Below are positions 39,016 to 53,400 of a DNA stretch of 64,000 nucleotides, piece by piece (the first letter of the stretch is position 1; the number at the start of each line of letters is the position of its first letter). A program made the position numbers and the translations under genes. The stretch is from positions 22,656,853 through 22,720,852 of the forward strand of contig CM052358.1 of NCBI GenBank assembly GCA_028551475.1. Direction: 5' to 3'. The notes beneath the pieces are model-generated. The model was given only the letters and a program-made list of their open reading frames with translations, searched no databases and was not told the DNA's origin. This stretch comes from Casuarina equisetifolia (lineage: Eukaryota > Streptophyta > Magnoliopsida > Fagales > Casuarinaceae).

Positions 39016-42000
39016 TTAAACTGTTCTAGATGGCAATGGGACACGCTTGCGGTACTCTGCAAGAGCCCACAGAGGGAAAATGTTTCTGAATGCGGAGAAG
39101 TGTAATATACATGTCTTCAGGAGGCCGCAACAATGTCCTGTATAAGAGAGAGACAAAGTATTAGAGTTTTGCGGTGATTTCCTACAATGCACTTCAAATT
39201 AAGCCGTTCTGCTTTCCCCGTATTCTTCCGGAATTTAGCTCTGGTTTCGTAGTGCAAGAGTGAACTATAGATTTTGGTCAACTTGTCCTTGTTATTTAGT
39301 TTTTATCATTTTCTTCCTCTTAGTTTGAAGCTATGAAAAAAGAGGTACCTGTTGAGGAAAACCGCCATCTTCCAACTGAGAATTAATTATCAGTTTTGCA
39401 GCGCGATGAAGAGGTTTTGGGTCTCTTTCAGCCTAATGCAATTACTTTCTTTGTATCAGAATATGCAAGAAAAGCATATAACAATATGATATAAGAGAAA
39501 GAAAACCATAAAAGGACCTGTCCCGCATGAATAAGACCCATCATTGCCCATGCTGTTTGTACCAGATTTGATCGGTTTTCCGCAAGAGGTACATATTCCT
39601 ACATTATCAAGTACAAAGACTTCAGAGTTTCATAATCTATCATCGGAAAAATCTTAGAGACAGGAAAAAATCTACCGCACAAACCGATCTAAAAGCTTCC
39701 TTGATTGAAATTCATCCCCTTATAAAATTTTTTTCGAGAAAAGATGGAGCGTGTTATTAACAATTCTTAAATTTTTCTCTATGAAGCCTACTGCACGGGG
39801 ATAAAAAACACTCTATAACTTTCTCTCTCTCTTCAGAATTTAGCGGCAAATTCCAAAATAACTTAAAGTGTGCGGCTTAGGTTAACGTTGGGAAAGAATG
39901 ATAGTGCAGAAATTAAGAAGAATCCAAATCTTAGCATTACGCCTCTCAAGACATTACCTTGTTCCGGCAGGAGAGATAGCTTTCTCCCCATCCACCATTA
40001 TCTCTTTGTGTTCTGAGCAGAAAATCCACGCCTCTGCGCATGGCTGGACAGTTGTTGCAAGTCTTGCCAACCGCCGCCAGGCCTTTAAGCCCAAAATATG
40101 TACCATATGTGAAGCAAATTGCCCAATTTCCGTACCTGGGGAATTACATATACTACGTAATTGACCTCTCAAGTACATTCGAAATAATATGTAAAACTAG
40201 TGGAGGAACACACCATGAACCATCGGGCAATTGTGTGTCTTGAAGGAATTGAACAGCATTCTTTATGGAGTTTTCAACCTCTTCCTTCCTGTGCTCAGGG
40301 TATAGCTTATTAAACAAAACTAATGCTTTGATTGTTGATGCAGTGCACTCAGCGTACTCATGCTCAATGACAATGTCCGCCAAGAATTCTACGGGATTAA
40401 GCAGCTGATAATATACAGCAAATAAGGGTTAAGTTGACGAACACTGGAGAATTGTTAAGCATTCCCATAAGAATGTTTAAAGGTCACTTCAGATGATAAA
40501 ATGCTTACTTCCAACCATTTTGCTTGTCCGGCTGGTTCCCAGGCTGATAAACCTCCAGTTTTTCCCTGTATTAAGACATACATAGAGACTATTATATGAA
40601 GGTGTTGATGTACATACCAAATAACTGCTCTATACATGCTCATAGTTGCTAGATCGGTGAACTTTAAAGAAAAATGCTACTGAAAGTCAGTTTTCACCTG
40701 TAGAGAAAGAAGGACATTCACCGCATCATAAAATCGTCCGGGTTCTATTTTCTCACCAACAATTTCGGGTGGCATCATCGACAAAAGCAAGCAGCACTGT
40801 GAAATATAGCAGAGTTTGGTTAAGAACAAATATAACACAGTAGTTTGAACCACTCAAGGATTAAAATGAAGTAGATTACCGTCAAACCTTCGGCAGTGCA
40901 ATCAGAAACTTGCCATCCATGATCCTGATCAGAGAAAGTCCAGGATCCTTTTGAAATGTGACGGTACATCCCCTTAAAGTCTCCAGAAGGATTGTCCTTC
41001 ACCTTTAAAATTTTTAGTAGAAAACAAAATGTTAGTTTTATTTATTCTTTAGGCAAATGCAGAGATGTGATACTTTTGATGAATATTTAGTTTCAATGTC
41101 CAAAACCAAACCTGAGATTTTTTTATGAAGTCATACCCCCTTGCAAGTGTTGGTCCAATTTCATCAATTAGATCACTTTCAAGTAAAGCTTGAATAGCAA
41201 AATTGGTGTCCCACGATTGACTCCCAATATTCTACATACAAATGGCAAATATTGAAGTCAGCGATCCTTTTCCTTTTCGTAGAAAGGACCATCCTAAATT
41301 ATTGGGTAAGTTACATTTACAAAACTATATCTACAAATAAATATATTTTAGGAATCTTTTTATTATAGTTCAATATGATGTGTGACCAAACAAAAGCATA
41401 AAATGTTCCACAATTTTTTTTTCGGGAAGAATATGCATAGAGACCTGCATCTTCATTCCATCTTCAGCAATCCACATGTAATCGGGGATCCTAGCAAGAT
41501 GTTCCTTGAAATAATTCCCATTTGGATCTTCAACCCAACAAGCAAGCATGCAAAGAACCTGTTCAATTGTAAATGGCTTTAGAAGTACTGTTATATAATA
41601 CAAAAAGATGCTCACCATTGCTTCCTTGGATTGTCATATTGGATTACCTTTTCTACAGCTGCCATAGTAATGTATCGACTATTCTCATCTTCATAATGAA
41701 TGTGCTTCATTGTAACTTGGAGTGCCTTCTCTCTGACCAATTTGTTTAGAGGCCAATGAGTGAGAAGAGGCTCAGTCATTAAGTATAGACTATCCCAAAG
41801 CAAATCTCGTATTCGAGAATGTGGATTATAGAAGTCTTCCTGTAACAATAGTTTTGCATGATGATTGCACTGGAAGAATATTGGAAAACATATCTAGCAA
41901 TAAGCACATATTAATGAAGAACATCAAAGTTAAGATAAACTCACCTTTGCACATTGATGACGTGTTTTCTTCCAATTAACTTCATTGAATGGTTCATTAT

Positions 42001-45000
42001 AAAGTTCTTCCCTTAATTGAAGAATAAGAGGAGTGATTGGGCCTACAAATCTTTTCCCATATAGATATGACATAGGCATATACACCATTCGGCTGTAGCA
42101 CCACATTTTGGCTGCATTTTAGGGGAAAGTGTATTGATTAGCAATAGTTTGCAAGTTTAATAATCAAACAGAAAAAAGTAAAGGTCTCTGAAGTAGCATT
42201 GACTTCAAATAGAAGTATTGTCGTAATTTAACGAATGCTGTATATAATTCTCAACAGCTGGACAAGTTAATTTTGAGAACATTTCGTCATGCTAACAGGG
42301 TCTAGAGTAAACTTCCAATTTTTGGAAGCCGAAAGCAGCAATGGACAAACCTGGATGCATAGGAAGAAATGGAGGAAGAATCCAAAACTCCGGAGGCATT
42401 GGGTTGGTTCCCGCCCATTCATACACACCAAGTATCTACCGGAAAGGAAAAACGTACACCAGAATTAACTATTTGCAAATACAGTGAATAGTTGGAACCT
42501 GAAAAATTGTCATGATAGACTCCAATTCGGTGTTTTATAAAACGTAGTTGTACCGAGAGCCATGTCTTTCCCCATGAAGGGATGTGTGCTACACCACCAC
42601 GATCAAGGATCCACTTTCGTGCCCATGCACAAGCATTGTCTTGACCACCATCGGGTCCTTCCCCTAATATACGCAAACAGATGTAGTTGAGGGCAGTGCA
42701 GAACATGCTACTGGTGTCCTCTATGTGTAATCCCCACCCACCATCTTCATTCTGCAATACACCGAATTTGCAGATACGCGTTAATATGATAACTCAAACC
42801 TTTAAAAAGTAATAATCGAGAAGAAAAAAGAAAAATTAAGAGAGATATAGACGAGAAACTAAGCAATTCAGTGGAAACTTTGGTCCTATTTGGTTAATTA
42901 ACACATAAAGCTTCGAAGAGGACGCACCTGATGACAGTATATGTTTCGGAGCATTTCTCTTTGATATTCTGCTGGGAATACATTGTTAAGATGACCTGTA
43001 ATGTATAGACAAATTACCTGCATATTATTGGGTTAAGAAGAAGGTAATTAGTAGTTGTGTTGAGATGAAGATTAGAAGAAAATCAATAGCAGGTACGTCG
43101 TTATCCAATTTTACTAGTTACACCCTGGTCAATCTTTGGAAGATGTTTGGGTGTTCGATAGTAGACAAGTCAAGTAATTGTATTAGTAGATGATGCCATA
43201 AATAAAAGCTGCCTTTCTATGATTTTGTTTGTACCCCAAAAATGATTTTTATTTAATTGAGTAACTACTTGACAAGTTTGGGGCAATTGGGACTAGGGGT
43301 TGCTTAGACCTCTTGGTTCCATGTTTAACATCCAAGAATATGAGTCTTGGTGTGTTAAAAAAATAAAAAATAAAAAATTGAGTGACTATCACTGTTTAAA
43401 GGTGATGAAAATTATCAAACTTACCAATGGAGGAACCAAAAACATCAGGCCAGAATTTTCTGCAGGCCAATGACCGTCCTTGGCTTGCAATGAACAAAAG
43501 AAATGCACAGCTCTTCTCAACGTAGATGTGACCTTTTCATATGTGATTTCCTCGCCATCCTCAACCTTTACGGCAGGAAACGTTGGTTTGAAGTTTTTCT
43601 CTGTAAGAAACTGCAATTTTTTTCAAAATGGAAGTAGCATATTAGTGTAAACAACATCGAAAGCATTAGATCTTTCTAAGTATAGGTAAATATTATCTAA
43701 ATTCAAAACCTTCCAAGTCGTCCTATATCGGCAGCAATGTCAACACCCGCTATGGCGAATAATTTCATTTCGTAAGTCAATAGTCAAAATAGTTTTACAT
43801 AGCTAGGCTGTGCGTTTTACTGAGAATTTATGAATATTTGTTCATAAAACAAATTGATTGGTTTTCCAAAATGTGTAAATTAAACATGTTGAAAATCATC
43901 ATTTATATGTGGAATTTATGCTTTTCACTATTCAAAAATGGATCATATATGGTCTTTAGATTTTATTAAAAAAAATTGTTGAAAATAGTGTGTGTCCCAC
44001 ATTTTCTCAATCCTATTGTAGTATTATTTCTAAACTAGAACATATGTCCCCTTCTTACAAATTAGTTTAAAAAGGAAATAAATTCTCAAATATGGTATAA
44101 GAGTTCATATTTAAATATAGAAACTTTTTGTTTGTGGAAAATGATTCATGCAAAAAGCATTTCACCATGCTCATATGAAAATTGTTGAAAATAATGTATG
44201 TCATACATTTTCTAAATTTTATTATGGTATTTTTTTTTTTAGATGAAACACATGTCCTCTTGTTTTTTAATAAACAAAATCAAAGAATTTATATATAAGA
44301 TATATCAATACAAAATGTTTATAAAAGAACCTTACACAATATTATATTACATAAACATTTGTATCTTACAAGCTTTTTGATAACTCCAAAAATTACACAT
44401 TTAACATTCATATTGTTTTTTAATATTTTATTATTCTATTCAAACGTGAATTTAACGACACATGTTATGGTACTAGGTTCACATTTAAGGATGGCACCTT
44501 TTTGCTTAGATAAAAATTTATGTAGAAAGTACTTTCCAACGCACTCAAGATAGGAGGTGAATCAAAAGAATTGCGTGTCACATAAGCATAACCACCAGCG
44601 GGCGAGCTGTCTTAGATGCAAGAAACAACCTCTGATTGCTAAGCATGGCTAGGGACAGTGGGCCTACGTTTTCTGATACAAAGATCCGCCGACACACAAT
44701 TGTGGTGTCACTTTTGCTTAGCTGGTCGTAAATTAGGAAGTAGGGAAAAATATGAAGTACGTGGACCAAGTTCCATCATTTAATGTCTTAGTAGACATCT
44801 CTTTATCATCTTTCTCTAAAGAGAAAAGAGGACGATCAAAGTTGAAGTTAAAGTACCAGTTTTGGGTTGTGTGCACTCTGTATTAAACTATACCTATATT
44901 CATACTAGCGTTAAAAAAGAATTGGGTTTCAACAGCATATTAAAAAGTTAATGTTTCCACAAAATTAACTCAAGGAAAAAGGATATCTTTTATATACAAA

Positions 45001-45338
45001 TTAATTTATAAGATCATATTTTAATAATACAGGACAATTCTACATTAATATTTAACAGAAAGGCTTACTATAAAAGAAAAGTAGCTACTTTTACCGTGAA
45101 GCTGTCGACATCAGCACAGAGGTAGAGAATGGAGTACCTGTATTTGCCATAGGAGATCACTGCTAGGCTTGACGTGATAGCGGTTTTTGTAGAAATTTTG
45201 ACGAGCTTCTTCAACCTCAGCCCGTTCTTCTAGGGTACCAGCCTCAGGGTCGAACTCCCATATCTGCCTCCCGACAAAGTCGTTTATGCTGAAGAGATAA
45301 GGGTTCTTGCCGCCATCTGCTATCTTAAGTCTCCACAT
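39016..45338 (-). CDS. Oxidosqualene cyclase (beta-amyrin synthase type), frameshift in last exon
   Basis: Cyclises 2,3-oxidosqualene to a triterpene on the ER membrane. Seventeen exons read in frame: 1 45138-45338 ([17 protein letters not shown]), 2 about 43430-43613, 3 42929-43016, 4 42560-42752, 5 42351-42433, 6 41943-42112 (MWCYSR), 7 41649-41838, 8 41446-41560, 9 41114-41233, 10 40880-41001 (catalytic DCTAE), 11 40698-40800, 12 40509-40565, 13 40214-40407, 14 39958-40133, 15 39524-39605, 16 39352-39433, 17 39016-39136. QW-type repeats are clear ([30 protein letters not shown]). The Trp of MWCYSR fits beta-amyrin-type rather than lupeol-type enzymes (Leu there); Ser replaces the usual second Cys. 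One lesion: a one-base deletion in exon 17 gives TGA at 39117-39119 and loses the terminal [12 protein letters not shown] region. Start chosen at MWRLK, the family start, although an upstream in-frame Met exists. Product mix cannot be predicted. Confidence 0.93.
39117..39119 (-). other. Premature stop in cyclase exon 17
   Basis: From the exon 17 acceptor (TACAG/GACATT) the correct phase reads DIVAAS and then TGA. One base out, the sequence continues [20 protein letters not shown] to TAA at 39016-39018, the normal family C terminus. A single missing base between GCC and AAG explains both. Confidence 0.8.
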
Positions 45339-45692
45339 TCTTCTATGTTTCTCTATGTCAAAGGGCACAATGGTGAGTGGAGATGATTGAGATTAATGAT
45401 GTTGCTATCACTTACCTTTCCTCTTGTTTTATCCAGCCACTACAGTCTGATGATAATAATATACAAGTCAGATATATAGTAATAACAACATATTAGTCAA
45501 AGGGTTGTACAAACAAGATCATTGTTTTGAAAATTAAAAGCAAAAGAGTTCTTGAATGGAGCCATTTAGATGGCTCATACCGTAAGAAGAATTGCAGCCC
45601 CCACTAAAGCAACACAAGTAGAATGGACTCTCCCGAATCTTAATCCTTCTTGGCAAACAGAGTTTTGTTGGTCTCTTGCAGGTTTGATAACC

Positions 45693-45705
45693 AGGTATAT
45701 ATACC
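45693..45705 (-). promoter_or_regulatory. Candidate TATA box of the cyclase gene
   Basis: GGTATATATACC is palindromic and lies about 355 bp upstream of the start codon. A small intron in the 5' leader (donor GAAAG/GTAAGTG near 45415, acceptor GACATAG near 45352) would shorten the mature leader. Inferred from motif and spacing only. Confidence 0.35.
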
Positions 45706-45709
45706 TCAG

Positions 45710-47409
45710 AAGTGATGGCTCTCAAATCATCGTCCCATCTATTAGATAAGAAAATGACAGCCTTCGCTTCTGTGCGAGAACAGGGCGGCCTTCCCGAAAT
45801 CCGGGTCCACAACGATCACAACTTGCACCACCCACAACTTACACAAGCTTCATCTATAAATGTAGCATTTATTGAAGGTATTGAAGGTATTATGATTCTG
45901 TCAAGTATAACAGGGCCGTTCGGCTCTGTATTTATGAAGGTTTCTCTATTATTAACTCTTCTTTCTTTTATTTGTTTTACTTTTTCTTTCGTATTTTCTG
46001 TCCCGTTTACGTTACGATAATTTTATCGAAATTCTACTCCTCACCGGTACGTATGGAATTATGACTCTCAATAGTTCAAACAGGCCCTAGAATTATGTGA
46101 AAATTTCTTAATCTTGCTTATATTAATTTCTTTGTAATCTGTTCTTCAATACATTTAGAAAATTCTTTTGTCAGCTGTCTGGTTTATACATAATTTTCTT
46201 TGTGATAAATTTTATAAAAGAGATAAGAAAAGAAGGATGATAGGCTAAAAGCAGCAAATGCATCAACATAACAAAAAACTTTGACAAACAAGATTTACAT
46301 TAAACTGCGATGAAGAAACCATAATCGCAAGGCCCAAGCACCCTACTACAACACTACTCGAAACAAAGCTTTAAAAGCAAACTGTTCGGGAAAGGCTTTC
46401 TATTTAACCCTTTGCCATCTGTGCCATCTATGCCATCTATGCCATTTTTATATAAGATTTAACTCTAGGCTAATGATAAAAAGTAAAACGAAGAAGCTCC
46501 TGAACATGCAGGCTTCGGGGCACATGTAAGCTACTGCACAACTTCCCCCGCCTTATGAGTGAAGTCCTGCTATATCTCTATTGGGGTCAATAGAATATAA
46601 GACCGCAAGCTTGAAAACAAGGAGTGACCTTGCTCCTAGCTTCTCTGACTTAGGGCTCGAGCGTAAGGAATGCCTACATGTTGCTGCTAATAAATGCAGT
46701 TCAGATAAGAAGCAGTAAGACCGTAAACGAACAACTTCCAGAAGTTCACAGCTAGGACACCACAAGAGCTCAAAGAAAAAAAAGCATGTAGAGGTAGTAA
46801 CATGAGCAACCGTTCATCAACACCGTTCTCCTTCTATACACATGCTTTCCGATCAAACACATAAGAAATTTGAAGGCCAACACAATCCCCTGTACTCATT
46901 TGATTTATTTTCTGTATAAATATGTTGTAAAGATCAGTTTGTAAAACCATGCTTGTACTCATTTAATTGTTAATTCTACACAAACTCCAGATTCACAGCA
47001 GATGGGTCGTTGCTAGCTTTTTTCTCCGTATCAGAGCAGGTCATGAAACAATAAAACCAGTCTCCACCACTCTTCGTTTTGTCTTTCCATCATGGCCGAC
47101 AAACTTCCATATTCTTCTGCTAGCGTTATGAACAGAGAGTATGGATGAGAAAAAAAGAGTTGTTTCATTGAGTAAAAGATGAAATACATGATGCAAAACA
47201 GAGTACATCCGTAGGTAAAAGATGAAATACATGATGGTGTATTTATATATCAGAGATAGCTCAACGGCTGGCAAATGAATTAATGTGTGAAACGGCAAAT
47301 TGTACAATCGAATTTGAAACTTCAACGGTTGCCGACCTGGGTTGATCTGCAGAGCGTATGTGGGTTGATTCTGATTTTTATTCCCGCTCAAACTTGGCCG
47401 TCAGAGGCT
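45710..47409. other. Cyclase upstream region, no gene recognised
   Basis: It holds the distal promoter and unassigned sequence. A 9-bp tandem repeat of TGCCATCTA type (about 3.7 copies) lies at 46413-46445. Short frames near 46553-46765 and 47041-47391 show no known family. Confidence 0.5.
46413..46445. repeat. 9-bp minisatellite
   Basis: TGCCATCTG followed by TGCCATCTA twice and a partial TGCCAT unit. Confidence 0.75.
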
Positions 47410-50400
47410 GACAATAATTGACATGTACAATAATTTACTTGTAGAGGAGATCACATTAGGAAGTGGCTCACGATTATCATATTATGTTAAAGTAAAAAAG
47501 TATATCCTAATATTCATGGACAATAAGAAATATATTCTTATCTAATATAATACTAAACTCATGTATCTTCATTCTTGATATGAGATTAGATCTAAGCATC
47601 TTTAATAAAAATGTCAATTAGTTGTGTTGAAGATGGGACATAACTAGAACAAGAGTTCATAATGAGAGGAGAGACGTCCAAGTTGACTTTGCAATAGTAG
47701 TGGCAAGATTTATCCTCACGATCTAAGCCTACTTGTTTACTAATACAAAACTATATACATATTAATAAGTAAGAGACTAACAAAATAAGCCTAATACCTA
47801 ACAAGGGAATTACTATTCTATTGCAATCTTTCAGGATCCCAATCAGAACTTGGTTTGAGCAAGCTTGATTTGGATTTGTAATAGTTATCTTTCCTGCATT
47901 ATACTCGACACATCACACTCGCATCATAATGAAAATAGCACATCAACATCAGATTGAACACTAAACAATTGCATCATTAGGGACACAACACCTCTGCATC
48001 ATAAGGGGACACAACATTGAGTCATAAGCCGAAGCTTTGAATATATTTGTTTTCCTCATTTTATTCACTCACAATTACATAGCCAACCACCATTACAGCT
48101 TTGCCCTCATTACATTAAATGCCCACCAACCACATCTTTTGCCATAAAAGCCCAATCCCACTTCCACCAAAGTCTACATAAGGGCCCCATAAAACTACCA
48201 ACTACAAGATAATATGTTTGCCACATTTATGCCTATGACAATTCCTTCCCCCTTTAAACAACCTTGACCTTAGGGTTAAGTTTGGTAGAATTACAACTAT
48301 TGTGCTAAATATAACACGTCCTATTGCCTACTAAATTAAATACTAATATATGAGGGAAAATTATAAAAAGAAGCCCAATAAACTATAAAGGCAATTTTCT
48401 CCCTTCAAAAGTTTACTCGCTAGAGATACTTTGGTGGCCTTCCCTAGTGCAAGAAGAATGCATCGGTGACTTATCTATTGGACAAATCAGAGAATGACAA
48501 CTCACTATGGGGTGGGCATTGAAGTCTGTTCAACCCCTTGCTCCTTGTTGCCAGAGGTCGACAATAATTGATGTGGACAATAATTTACATGCAAAGGAGA
48601 TCACATTAGGAAGTGGATCATGATTATGATATTATGTTAAAGTAAAAAAATCTCTCCTAATATTCATGGACAATAAGAGATGTATTCTTATCTAATGTAA
48701 TAGTAAACTCATGTATCTTCATTTTTAATATGAGATTAGATCTAAGCATCTTTAATAAAAATGTTAATTAGTTATGTTGAAGATAGGACATAATTATAAC
48801 AAGTGTTCATAGTGAGAGGAGAGACATCCAAGTTGACTTTGTAGCAGCAGTGGCAAGATTTAACCTCACAATCTAAGCCTTCTTGTTTACTAATACAAAA
48901 ATATATACATATTAATAAGTAAGAAACTAACAAAATAAGCCTAATACACAATAAAGGAATTACTATTCTATCATAGTCTTTTGGGATCCCAATCAAAACT
49001 TGGTTTGAGTAAGGTTAATCAGGATCTATAGCAGTAATCTTCCCTACCTTAGAATGGACACATCACACCCGCATCATAACGGAAATGACACATCACACTC
49101 ACATCATAATGGAAATGGGACATTAGCATCATATTAGACATTACACAACTGCATCATCAAGGACACAGACACAGCACTGAGACACAAGCCAAAGCTTTGC
49201 ATAAACTTGTCTTCCTCTTTTAATTCACAATTGTCACCTCTTACATAGCCAACCACCATTACAGCTTTGCCCTCATTACATTAAATGCCCACCAACCACA
49301 TTTTTTGCCATAAAAGCCCAATCCCACTTCCACCAAAGTCTACACAAGGGCCCTATAAAACTACCAACTAAAAGATAATATGTTTGCCATATTTATGCCT
49401 ATGACAATTCCTTCCCCCTTTAAACAACCTTGACCTTAGGGTTAAGTTTGGTAGAATTACAACTATTGTGCTAAATATAACACGTCCTATTGCCTACTAA
49501 ATTAAATACTAATATATTAGGGAAAATTATAAAAAGAAGCCCAATAAACTATAAAGGCAATTTTCTCCCTTCAAAAGTTTACTCGCTAGAGATACTTTGG
49601 TGGCCTTCCCTAGTGCAAGAAGAATGCATCGATGACTCATCTACTGGACAAATCAGAGAATGACAACTCACTATGGGGCGAGCATTGAAGTCTGTTCAAC
49701 TCCTTGCTCCTTGTTGCCAAAGGTTGACAATAATTGATGTGGACAATAATTTACATGCAAAGGAGATCACATTAGGAAGTGGATCATGATTATGATATTA
49801 TGTTAAAGTAAAAAAATCTCTCCTAATATTCATGGACAATAAGAGATGTATTCTTATCTAATGTAATAGTAAACTCATGTATCTTCATTTTTAATATGAG
49901 ATTAGATCCAAGCATCTTTAATAAAAATGTTAATTAGTTATGTTGAAGGTAGGACATAATTATAACAAGTGTTCATAGTGAGAGGAGAGACATCCAAGTT
50001 GACTTTGTAGTAGTAGTGGCAAGATTTAGCCTCACAATCTAAGCCTTCTTGTTTACTAATACAAAAATATATACATATTAATAAGTAAGAAACTAACAAA
50101 ATAAGCCTAATACACAATAAGGGAATTACTATTCTATCACAGTCTTTTGGGATCCCAATCAAAACTTGGTTTCAGTAAGGTTAATCAGGATCTGTAGCAG
50201 TTATCTTCCCTACCTTAGAGTGGACACATCACACCCGCATCATAATGGAAATGACACATCACACTCACATCATAATGGAAATGGGACATTAGCATCATAT
50301 TAGACATTACACAACTGCATCATCAAGGACACAGACACAACACTGAGACAAGCTAAAGCTTTGCATAAACTTGTCTTCCTCTTTTAATTCACAATTGTCA

Positions 50401-53400
50401 CCTCTTACATAGCCAACCACCATTACAGCTTTGCCTTCATTACATTAAATGCCCACCAACCACATCTTTTGCCATAAAAGCCCAATCCCACTTCCACCAA
50501 AGTTTACACAAGGGCCCCATAAAACTACCAACTACAAGATAATATGTTTGCCATATTTATGCCTATGACAATTCCTTCCCCCTTTAAACAACCTTGACCT
50601 TAGGGTTAAGTTTGGTAGAATTACAACTATTATGCTAAACATAACACATCTTATTGCCTACTAAATGAAATACTAATATATTAGGGACAATTATAAAAGG
50701 AAGCCCAACAAACCATAATGGCAATTTTGTCCTTACAAAAGTCTACTCATTGGAGATACTCTGGCAGCCTTCCCTAGTGGAAGAAGAATACACTGGTGAC
50801 TAATCTATTGGACAGATTGGAGAATGATGACTTACTATGGGGCAAGCATTAAAGTCCATTTAGCTCTTTACTCCTTGCTGCCATAGGCCAACAATAATTT
50901 ACATGCAAAGGAGATCACATTAGGAACTGGGTCATGATTATGATATTATGTGAAAGTAAAAAAGTCTCTCCTAATATTCATATTCAATAAGAGATATATT
51001 CTTATCTAATATAATACTAAACTCATGTATTTTCATTTTCAATATGAGATTACATCTAAGCATCTTCAATAAAAATGTTAATTAGTCATGTTGAAGATGG
51101 GACATAACTATAACAAGAGTTCATAGTGAAAGGAAAGACGTCCCAGTAGATTTTGTAGCAGTAGTGGCAAGATTTAGCCTCATGATCTAGGCCTACTTGT
51201 TTACTAATACAAAAATATATACATATTAATAAGTAAGAAACTAACAAAATAAGCCTAGTACATAACAAGGGAATTACTATTCTATCATAGTCTTCTAGGA
51301 TCCTAATAAGAACTTTGTTTAAGTGGGGTTAATTTGGATATGTATGAGCTATCTTCCCCACATCAAAGTGGACACATCACACCCGTATCATAATAGAAAC
51401 AACACATCACACCTGCATTATAATGGAAATGGGACATTAGGATTAGATTGGACACTACACAACCGCACCATTACGGACATAGCACCTTTACAACGCAAGG
51501 GGACATGCCACTGAGACACAAGCCAAAGCTTTGCATAAACTCATTTTCCTCATTTCATTCACGATTGTCACCTCTTACATAACCAACCACCATTACAGCT
51601 TTGCCCCCATTATATTAAATGCCCACCAACCACATCTTTTACTATAAGAGTCCAATCCCATTTCCACCGAAGTCTACATAAAGGACGTACAAAACTACCA
51701 ATTACAAGATAATATGTTTGCCTCATTTATGCCTATGACAATTCCTTCCCCCTTTAAACAACCTTAACCTCAAGGTTGAGTGTGCCAAAATTACAACTAT
51801 TTTGCTAAACATAACACGTCCTATTGCCTACTAAATTAAATACTAATATATTAGGGACAATTATAAAAGGAAGCCCAATAAATCATAAGGGCAATTTTGT
51901 CCTTTGAAAAGTCTACTCATCGGAGATACTTCTACGACCTTCCCCTGCGGAAGAAGAATGTACAGGTGACAAATCTACTAGATAAATTGGAGAGTGATGA
52001 CTTGTTGTGGGGCAGGTGTTCAAGTCCATTCGGCTTCTTGCTCCTCGCTACTAGAGGTCGACAATAATTGACATGGACAATAATTTGCATGCAAAAGGGA
52101 TAACATTAGGAAATGGGTCGTGATATTATGTTAAAGTAAAGAAGTCTATCCTAATATTCATGGGCAATAAAAGATATATTCTTATCTCATATCATACTAA
52201 ACTCATGTATCTTCATTCTTAATGTGAGATTAAATCTAAGCATCTTCAATAAAATGTTAATTAGTTCTGTTGAATATAAGACATAACTCTAATAAGAGTT
52301 CATAGTGAGAGGAAAGATGTCCAAGTTGACTTTGTAGTGGCAGTGGTAATATTTATCCTTACAATCTAAGCCTACTTGTTTACTAATACAAAAATATATA
52401 CATATTAATAAGTAAGGGACTAAAAAATAAGCCTAATAAATAACAAGGGAATTATTGTTCTATTGCAATCTTCTGGAATCCCAATCTTGACTTGGTTTGA
52501 GTGAGGTTGATTTGGATTTGTAGAAGTTATCTTCCATGCCTCAAAGTGGACATAACACATCTAAATCATAATGGAAATGACACATCAACATCAAATTGGA
52601 CAATGCACAATTGCATCATTAAGGACACAACAACTCTGCATCATTAAGGACGCAACAACTCTACATCATAAAGGGACACAACACTGAGACATAAGCCAAA
52701 GCTTTATGTAAACTCATCTTCCTCTTTCATTCATGGTTGTCTCCTCTTATATAGCCAACCACCATTATAGTTTTGCCCCCATTACATTAAATGCCCACCA
52801 ACCACATCTTTCGCCGTAAGAGTCCAATCCCATTTCCACCGAAGTCTACATAAGGGTCGTACAAAACTACCAATTACAAGATAATATGTTTGCCTTATTT
52901 ATGCCTGTGACAATTCCTTCCCCTTTTAAACAACCTTGACCTCAAGGTTGAGTGTGCCAAAATTACAACTATTGTGCTAAACATAACACGTCCTATTGCC
53001 TACTAAATTAAATACTAATATATTAAGGATAATTATAAAAGGAAGCCCAATAAATCATAAGGGCAATTTTGTCCTTTCAAAAGTCTACTCATCGGAGATA
53101 CTTTTGCGACCTTCCCATGCGAAAGAAGAATGTACTGGTGACAAATCTACTAGACAAATTGGAGAGTGACGACTTGCTTTGGGGTGGGTGTTGAAGTCCA
53201 TTCGGCTTCTTGCTCCTCGCTACTAGAGGCCGACAATAATTGACATGGACAATAATTTGCATGCAAAAGGGATAACATTAGGAAATGGGTCATGATATTA
53301 TGTTAAAGTAAAGAAGTCTATCCTAATAGTCATGGGCAATAAAAGATATATTCTTATCTCATATCATACTAAACTCATGTATCTTCATTCTTAATGTGAG

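Noticed and set aside
46553-47391. Possible small genes upstream of the cyclase
   Set aside because: Frames of 70 and 116 codons show low-complexity composition, no motif and no splice context.
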